From Gloeobacter violaceus PCC 7421 (lineage in GTDB: Bacteria; Cyanobacteriota; Cyanobacteriia; Gloeobacterales; Gloeobacteraceae), in the NCBI RefSeq assembly GCF_000011385.1, contig NC_005125.1, positions 4,464,001-4,528,000 on the forward strand: DNA of 64,000 nucleotides, in the 5' to 3' direction. How positions within the stretch are numbered: the first letter of the stretch is position 1; each line of letters starts with the position of its first letter. A program made the position numbers and the translations under genes. A model generated the notes under the pieces. It had not been told where the DNA came from. It made no database searches and worked only from the letters and a program-made list of their open reading frames with translations. Shown here one piece after another: positions 58,606-64,000 of this stretch.

Positions 58606-59466
58606 TCAGCGCAAGTAAGTGGCAGGCAGCACCGCCCGACACCAATCGTGGGCCTGCGCGAACAGTGGGTGCTCCCGAAAAAACAGCACCGCTCCGCGCC
58701 CCTTTTCGATCGCCAGATTCCGGTTGCAATAAAAAGAAGTTTCGCCATCGGTGCCGGTGGTGTACAGCACGATGTGCCAGTGGTAACCCCGCCTGCGCAT
58801 CTGGGCCACCTGCTCGCCCGCTTCCCAGTTCAAAACCGGTTTGTCGCCGTACTCGCAGGCCACCACAGCACAACCCAGTTCGCCAAAATCCTGCAGCAGC
58901 GGCAGGGCACTCGCCTCCGGAGCCACCCGCACCAGACCCACGGCGGTCGTCGCCCGCGGCGGTGCGGCGAGAACTTCGAGGGCGAAACCCGCCTCCTGCA
59001 AAAACGCCGCCGCATCGTCGTCGGCTTTGGCGGTCACCGCCGCCGTGCGCGCAGGCAAAAAACTGTACAGATGGGCAACAAGCGCCAGCACCGGCCGGGG
59101 CGAATCCGTCAGACGGACGATGATGGGGGTGTCCCCCGGTTTCAGCCGCTCGGCCGGCGCTCCCGGCAGTGGGTTCTGGCCCGCAGCCAGTTTCTCCAGC
59201 GAGGCGGTCAGACGCTCGGCTTGCTTGTGCTGCGCCTCGGCCTGAAAGGCCTGGAAGGCCGAAATTTTTTGAAGGAACATCTCTTGATCGAGACTCTCGC
59301 GGCTCTGGCTGTCGACTAGATAGGTGCTTGCCTCCAGCGAAGTCGTCACGCTCTTGAGCGTCGTGTTTGCCGCGGCTTCGATGGCCTCGACCCGTTCGAG
59401 GATGCTGTCGAGCTTATCTAAGAACAGATCTTTGATCGTTTTGATTCTGCCCAGAAACGAAACCAT
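58606..59466 (-). CDS. Hypothetical protein with coiled-coil N-terminus
   Basis: A 286-residue protein. Residues ~10-90 are predicted coiled coil or helical (ILERVEAIEAAANTTLKSV, AFQAFQAEAQHKQAERLTASLEKL). The C-terminal ~150 residues form an alpha/beta domain of unrecognised family containing WHIVLYTTGTDGETSFYCNRNLA. ATG at 59466 has AGGAG six bases upstream; an ATG at 59508 would overlap the previous gene. It is in the minus-strand glycan cluster and could be a glycan-modifying or scaffold protein. Confidence 0.68.
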   Translation of the reverse strand: MVSFLGRIKTIKDLFLDKLDSILERVEAIEAAANTTLKSVTTSLEASTYLVDSQSRESLDQEMFLQKISAFQAFQAEAQHKQAERLTASLEKLAAGQNPLPGAPAERLKPGDTPIIVRLTDSPRPVLALVAHLYSFLPARTAAVTAKADDDAAAFLQEAGFALEVLAAPPRATTAVGLVRVAPEASALPLLQDFGELGCAVVACEYGDKPVLNWEAGEQVAQMRRRGYHWHIVLYTTGTDGETSFYCNRNLAIEKGRGAVLFFREHPLFAQAHDWCRAVLPATYLR

Positions 59467-59504
59467 TCCACGCTCCTGTTTCACGCCTGGCCCCGACGCC
59501 CCGT

Positions 59505-60755
59505 TCATCGTCCGGCCGCCCCGCCCAGACGGGCAAAGCGATCGTCGATGGGACGGCCCGCGGCGAGCGACCCCCAGATCCACTCGTCGGTGCCCCGGGC
59601 GGCAAAGGCGGGGGCAAGCCTCGCGGCGTTCTCGCGCAAGCTGCGCTGGGTGGCGGGCTCTGTGACCCACTCGACCGCCTGGCGAAAACTCGCCGGTTCG
59701 TAGGCGCTCACAGTCCCGATGCCGCACTGGGTGACAAAGCGGGCGGCGGCGGTCTCGGGACTGCCCAGCACGATAATCGGGGTGTTGGTCGTGGCCAGAA
59801 TGAACACAATGCGGCTGGGAAGGCTCAACCGGGAGATGGCCGGGTTGTCGTCGAACGCATCGAGCGTCCCGGAGGGGACCACCGTAAACATCCGGCCGCG
59901 CAGATCGGCCACCAGGCCCGCCTCGGTCGGGATGGGCGGCTTGAGCAAGATGCCGTCGCGTTCGAGGGTGGCGCGGTCGGTCTGCTCCCGGTCGAGCCAG
60001 GAGCCGCCCGTCCAGTACCAGTGGACTTGGATCCCGGTGCCGCGCACCGTCTCGCGCAACATCGCAAGCCAGCGATCGCTCCAGATGTTGCCGATGATTG
60101 CCCCGATGCGGGCCTCGGTGCTATCCGGCGCGGGTGGCCGCGCCTCGCGCGACAGCAGGGCGTCGGGGACGACGGGGGGCACAAAGTGCATGGGCAGGTC
60201 GTATTTGGCCTGGTAGGCCCGCTGCAGTTCGGGCGAGATGGCCAGCCGCAGACCGGACTTGCGCAACAGCTCTCCCATCAGTCCGTCCGGGATCGTCTGC
60301 ACCGAGATGTTCTGGTCGTCCATCACCCAGACCGCGAGCGGCACGTCGAACAATTCTTTGATCGCCAGGGCCGTCATCACATCTTCGACATAATAAGGAA
60401 CGCACAGGATGCGCCGCGGTTCGATACCCGCCAGGACGCGCATGACATTGTAAAACGCCTGCAGGCGCGTCCCTTCCGGGTGGGAAAGGCACAGATCCAC
60501 CGCCCCAAAGCGTTGTTCGCCGCCATAGATATTGCGCGAACGGATCGAAAGGACATCCGGGCAATGGCCGAACAGCCGGTCGATGAGCACCCCGGTGCCG
60601 TGGCGGCCGTTCACCTCGTTGGGGGTGATAATCACATCCATGGCGCTGCCGTGCGCCTTGGGCGGCTCGGCGGTGACCCGTTCGAGCAGCGAGGTGAGCT
60701 TCAAGCGCGCCTCGGCGTTGTCTTCGATAATCTTGACGAGTCGCTCATCCAGCAT
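59505..60755 (-). CDS. Glycosyltransferase-like protein of the surface-glycan cluster
   Basis: A 416-residue protein with a GT-B-like pattern: an N-terminal segment (VIITPNEVNGRHGTGVLIDRLFG), a central VWVMDDQNISVQTIP and a C-terminal half with IGAIIGNIWSDRWL, TEAGLVADLRGRMFTVVPSG and PIIVLGSPETAAARFV. It resembles bacterial glycosyltransferases, but the donor-binding motif is not clear, so the class is tentative. The hypothetical gene after it starts 38 bases beyond its stop. Confidence 0.7.
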   Translation of the reverse strand: MLDERLVKIIEDNAEARLKLTSLLERVTAEPPKAHGSAMDVIITPNEVNGRHGTGVLIDRLFGHCPDVLSIRSRNIYGGEQRFGAVDLCLSHPEGTRLQAFYNVMRVLAGIEPRRILCVPYYVEDVMTALAIKELFDVPLAVWVMDDQNISVQTIPDGLMGELLRKSGLRLAISPELQRAYQAKYDLPMHFVPPVVPDALLSREARPPAPDSTEARIGAIIGNIWSDRWLAMLRETVRGTGIQVHWYWTGGSWLDREQTDRATLERDGILLKPPIPTEAGLVADLRGRMFTVVPSGTLDAFDDNPAISRLSLPSRIVFILATTNTPIIVLGSPETAAARFVTQCGIGTVSAYEPASFRQAVEWVTEPATQRSLRENAARLAPAFAARGTDEWIWGSLAAGRPIDDRFARLGGAAGR

Positions 60756-60867
60756 GGCGTGCGCCTATGGGCGGTAACACTTTATCACCTGCGTCCATCG
60801 GCAAGCCATGGCGCACCGGGTGCCCCATCTGCCGATGTCGCTCAGCGGCCGGGCAGCCCAGGGCGTC

Positions 60868-62598
60868 TCACGGTTCTTTCTTTTGCTCCTCAATGCCTGG
60901 AGACATATCGGTGTCTATCCCCAACTTATTTTTCAGCTCAAACCAGGAGTTGCGCAGCTGCCAGAATTTACTGCTTTCCATGCCTGCGATTTGTTGTTGC
61001 AACGCCTGCCGGGCATAGTGGCTCCGGTCGAGCTCTCCCCGCGTCTGCCACAGCAGACCTTGCGAGTCCCAGTAATCCTTCCGGGTCGCCTCTAGTTCCT
61101 GCCAGGTCTCATGCAGTTGCTGCCGGGTCTTCTCGAGCTGCGAGCGCAGATCCTGCACCTCCAGCCTCAGGCATGCGGACTGCACCTGCTTGGCCATCGC
61201 GGCAAAAGTCGGGCCGCTGGTTGTCTCCACCGCCGCCTGGATTGCTGCATCCCGCGCGGCTGTAGCGGTCTGTAAAACCGACCGCGGCTGATCCAAGAGC
61301 ACGTCGCGGTACAGCTCCAGATACCGGGCCGCCTCCGTCGTCCCCGCGTAGTGCGCCTCGATCAGTCGGCGGCCCTGCCGGCCGTACTCGGCCAGTTGGG
61401 GATCTTGCAGGCACTCGCCGATCGTCCTGGCCAGGGCCTGCACATCGCCCACCGGCACCAACCGACCGTGCACGCGATCTTGCAGCACGTCGAGGGTGCC
61501 TCCCGCAGCAAAGGCAATCACTGCCGTGGCGCAGGCCATCGCTTCTAGCAGCGTGTTTGGCAGGTTATCTTCCAGCGACGGCAAACAGAACAAGTCGGCG
61601 GCAGCATAAATGCGCCGCAGTTCCTCGTCGGAGCGGATTTCGCCCAGGTGCACCACCGGCAGATCCGCCAGATCCAAAGAGCCGATGTAGCCAAAACACC
61701 AAAGCCGAAGGGTCTGGTTTTTGATGCGTTCGTGGAATTGCGGCTGCTTCAAAAATAGACGCAAAGCGGCGATCATCTCGGAGAAACCCTTGCGGCGCTC
61801 GGTGCAGTTGTGGGCGCCAAAGAGAATCACTTGAGAGTGCGCCTCCAGGCCGAGGGCGAGTTTTGCCTCCGGCTTGGCGACGGGAGCGAAGATAGCCGTA
61901 TCGAGGGCGTAGGGGATGACCTCGATACGGCTGTGGGCAAAAAATGTACTTGCTCTTGCACAATCGGCCAGCCACCGGCTGGGGGCGACCACGACAAAAT
62001 TTTTGCCGTCTAAAAAGTCGATTTTGTCCTGCAGCAGCATGGCCGGCAACTGGTAAGGATCGTCCTGCAGTTGCGGGCAGTTGCGGCAATACTCGCGATA
62101 GCCCTCGCACCCTGCCGAGAAATGACAGCCGCCGGTGAAAGCCCACATGTCGTGGAGAGTCCAGAACACCGGCTTGCGGTGTGCTTCGACAAGCTTGCTC
62201 AGGGTCACAGGCGACTGCCAGCGAGCCACCCAGTGCAGGTGCAGGATATCGGCGGAGGTTATTGCGGCCACGCTGCTGAGATCGACGGCGGGATAGGGCA
62301 GCGTAAAGATCGTATTGGACAGATCCGTCCGGTTGTGATCGATGTAGTACGCCTGCACCCGGGCCAAATCGTCGAGCGTCTCCAGTTGCGCAGAAGCTTC
62401 TATCGGCAAGACAGCCCGCGTGCTCGGGTCGTCGGAGTGGCGAATGCGGACGTGGAGCGTCGCATCCTGGCCCAGCTGCAGCAATCCCCGATGCAGCCGG
62501 TAGGCGGCCCGGGCGGCTCCTCCCTGGAGATCCCAGGTGCTCAGCGACGCGACGCGCAGGGTGTCGCCCGCGATTATCTGCGGGGGGGTGTTTGCCAT
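60868..62598 (-). CDS. Glycosyltransferase family 4 protein with C-terminal coiled coil
   Basis: A 576-residue GT-B enzyme. The N-terminal domain contains LQGGAARAAYRLHRGL and ADILHLHWVA; the C-terminal Rossmann domain contains VILFGAHNCTERRKGF, IYAAADLFCLPSLEDNLPNTLLEAMAC and the ExxxxGG-type donor segment. It probably adds a sugar to an exopolysaccharide or lipid-linked glycan. Residues ~450-576 form a coiled coil ending in a MESSKFWQLRNSWFELKNKL tail, also found in the next gene. The start ATG at 62598 overlaps the previous gene's end. Confidence 0.9.
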   Translation of the reverse strand: MANTPPQIIAGDTLRVASLSTWDLQGGAARAAYRLHRGLLQLGQDATLHVRIRHSDDPSTRAVLPIEASAQLETLDDLARVQAYYIDHNRTDLSNTIFTLPYPAVDLSSVAAITSADILHLHWVARWQSPVTLSKLVEAHRKPVFWTLHDMWAFTGGCHFSAGCEGYREYCRNCPQLQDDPYQLPAMLLQDKIDFLDGKNFVVVAPSRWLADCARASTFFAHSRIEVIPYALDTAIFAPVAKPEAKLALGLEAHSQVILFGAHNCTERRKGFSEMIAALRLFLKQPQFHERIKNQTLRLWCFGYIGSLDLADLPVVHLGEIRSDEELRRIYAAADLFCLPSLEDNLPNTLLEAMACATAVIAFAAGGTLDVLQDRVHGRLVPVGDVQALARTIGECLQDPQLAEYGRQGRRLIEAHYAGTTEAARYLELYRDVLLDQPRSVLQTATAARDAAIQAAVETTSGPTFAAMAKQVQSACLRLEVQDLRSQLEKTRQQLHETWQELEATRKDYWDSQGLLWQTRGELDRSHYARQALQQQIAGMESSKFWQLRNSWFELKNKLGIDTDMSPGIEEQKKEP

Positions 62599-64000
62599 GT
62601 CGGTCTCAAAAGTTTCTTGAGCCGCAACCATTGCCCGCGCAGCTTCCAGAACTTGCTGCTTTCCATGGCGGCAATTTCTGTCTGCAGTCCTTCGCGTTCG
62701 ACCTGGGACTGCTGCTTCAAGTCGGCGTAGAACTCCTGCAGGCTGTGCACGTACTTCCAGGCTCTCTCCAGCTCGCGATAGTTGCTTTGCAACTGCTCTG
62801 CCGCCGATTTTTGAGAAGTCACCAACTGCTGCCAAGCCGTCAACAACAAGAAGAATTCGCGAGGCGACCATGTTTGAACAGGCAGGCGGGCAAGGCAGGT
62901 GCGCAGAAAAAACTGCTCCCTCACCGCAAGAACCGCCCCCGGCTGCGCTGCGGGTGCCCGGCCGCAGGTGTAGAGCGGGTAGGGATAATGGGCGATCTGC
63001 GCGCCGCCGGCAACGGCTCCTGCCAGCCATTCCAGACCGGCGGCGGGGCCTTCTGCCACCAGCGGCGCGAGCGATTCGACCAGACGGCGCTCGTAGAGGC
63101 CGCAGGGATAGGCAAGCTCCACCGCCCGCAACAGACCGTTTAGAGAAACGGGAATCACATTGACGGCGCGCTCGGCCCTCGCTTGAGCGAGCGCCGGGCT
63201 GAAGACCGCCTGAGCGGAGACGGCCGCGCTCAGCAGCACCTCGAGGGCGCCGGGCAACAGTTGGTCTGAAGCCGCGAGTACCAGCAGATGGGTGCTGCCG
63301 GTGCGCGCGAACCAGTCGCGGCACTGTATCCCGGTTGCTGTCATCACCGGCGAGTGCAAGAAGGTGTACCGGTCCCGGGGCAGGGTGTCAAGCTGGGCTT
63401 GAAAATCTTTGTCCACTGGACAGGCAAGCAGAACGGCCACCGCCTGCAGCTTCCGGGTTTGGATATCCAGGCTCCGGAGGCAGGTGGACAGAGCCGAGCT
63501 GCCCTCCCGGCAGAGGACGAGCGCACTGACGGTGGCATCGCGATCCTGGTTCAGGGCGGCCGGTCGCGCACCAACCTGCGCAATGTGCTGCAATTTTTGC
63601 TGTGTCAGGCTCTTGTTGAGTTCCTGCAATCTGACCGCATCCGGGATATCCTGCACCGGTGCCGTTTCGGCCAGCGCCAGCTTGGCGGCTCGAGCCAGCG
63701 AGCGCGAGTCTTTGGGTGAAAACCAGTGCACTCCCTGCGAGCGCCCCAAAAGCCCCAGGGTTTCTCGAAAACCGCCGGTATCTGAGACGATGAGTTGCAC
63801 GGGCAACTGTCCCATCTCCAAAGCCGTGTTGGGAAAGTTTTCTTGGTGGCTTGCCAGAACGACGAGCGGGTGTTCCAGCGCGTGGATGAAGCGGATGGCC
63901 TGATTACTGAAAAAATCGGAGTGGATAGAAAAACTGACAACACCGGCAAGTTGGTCCTGGATGTACTCATCGCTTGTGCGGTTGACCAGCTCCGGGGAGT
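62574..64000 (-). CDS. Large multidomain glycosyltransferase (5' partial, open at window end)
   Basis: The frame is open to the last base, so only the C-terminal ~475 residues are seen. The first part is a GT-B donor domain (HQENFPNTALEMGQLPVQLIVSDTGGFRETLG). It is followed by a domain of GT-A/GT2-like character (VSALVLCREGSSALSTCLRSL, with HLLVLAASDQLLPGALEVL), which may be inactive. The C-terminus is a coiled coil ending MESSKFWKLRGQWLRLKKLL. Probably a multifunctional glycan polymerising enzyme at the membrane. It overlaps the next gene by 25 bases. Confidence 0.85.
   Translation of the reverse strand, partial: SPELVNRTSDEYIQDQLAGVVSFSIHSDFFSNQAIRFIHALEHPLVVLASHQENFPNTALEMGQLPVQLIVSDTGGFRETLGLLGRSQGVHWFSPKDSRSLARAAKLALAETAPVQDIPDAVRLQELNKSLTQQKLQHIAQVGARPAALNQDRDATVSALVLCREGSSALSTCLRSLDIQTRKLQAVAVLLACPVDKDFQAQLDTLPRDRYTFLHSPVMTATGIQCRDWFARTGSTHLLVLAASDQLLPGALEVLLSAAVSAQAVFSPALAQARAERAVNVIPVSLNGLLRAVELAYPCGLYERRLVESLAPLVAEGPAAGLEWLAGAVAGGAQIAHYPYPLYTCGRAPAAQPGAVLAVREQFFLRTCLARLPVQTWSPREFFLLLTAWQQLVTSQKSAAEQLQSNYRELERAWKYVHSLQEFYADLKQQSQVEREGLQTEIAAMESSKFWKLRGQWLRLKKLLRPTWQTPPRR

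Overview
The window looks like a chromosomal segment of a GC-rich cyanobacterium, most probably a Gloeobacter-type (early-branching, thylakoid-less) species. The pointers are the split RNA polymerase subunit genes rpoC1 and rpoC2, plastid/cyanobacterial families (Ycf46, Ycf35/DUF1257, Tab2/DUF1092, DUF2808, DUF4330), a cyanobacterial-length glgC, and TonB and pentapeptide-repeat proteins. The species assignment is inference; no rRNA or other phylogenetic marker was compared.

Layout. 1-2.1 kb: end of a FAD-oxidoreductase/GtrA fusion, a DUF2808 protein and a YqiA-like hydrolase. 2.1-9.9 kb: two large exported repeat proteins on the minus strand (an SBBP beta-propeller protein and a galactose-oxidase-like copper radical oxidase) that end in the same FG-GAP-like tandem module; between them lie a J-domain/pentapeptide fusion and a GPH sugar symporter. 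10.2-14.5 kb: GntR regulator, polysaccharide deacetylase, a truncated hydrolase, and an XRE-ImmA/IrrE plus PIN-domain pair. 14.4-18.7 kb (minus): glgC, epoxide-hydrolase-like protein, ATP-grasp ligase and LLM flavin monooxygenase as a tight run. 18.7-26.4 kb: TPR protein, rhomboid protease, dnaK, polysaccharide lyase, DUF4330, dnaJ and rsgA.

26.5-28.4 kb is a strikingly AT-rich, tightly coupled three-gene cassette headed by a TIGR04255-type protein, the clearest candidate for a recently acquired and undescribed system. 28.4-33.8 kb holds metabolic genes (sulfite-oxidase-like enzyme, KDPG aldolase, MAPEG, fasciclin, sulfotransferase, an orphan sugar ABC permease, pyrE). 33.8-42.4 kb: rpoC1-rpoC2 (no rpoB next to them, but a consensus-like promoter and a possible 42-codon leader ORF), argS and a ZIP metal transporter.

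42.4-46.3 kb (minus): class II aldolase, tsaB, mop, modA, modB, modC. 46.3-52.5 kb (plus): Tab2-like protein, ribbon-helix-helix protein, ycf46, ycf35, Uma2 nuclease, then a ferritin-like/Rieske/pentapeptide run. 52.5-57.5 kb: a tiny membrane protein, homoserine dehydrogenase, and a TonB-dependent receptor with a strong terminator. 57.5-64 kb: an NdpA-like nucleoid protein and a minus-strand surface-glycan cluster of glycosyltransferases, the last open at the window edge.

No tRNA, rRNA, CRISPR array, transposase or prophage genes were recognised.
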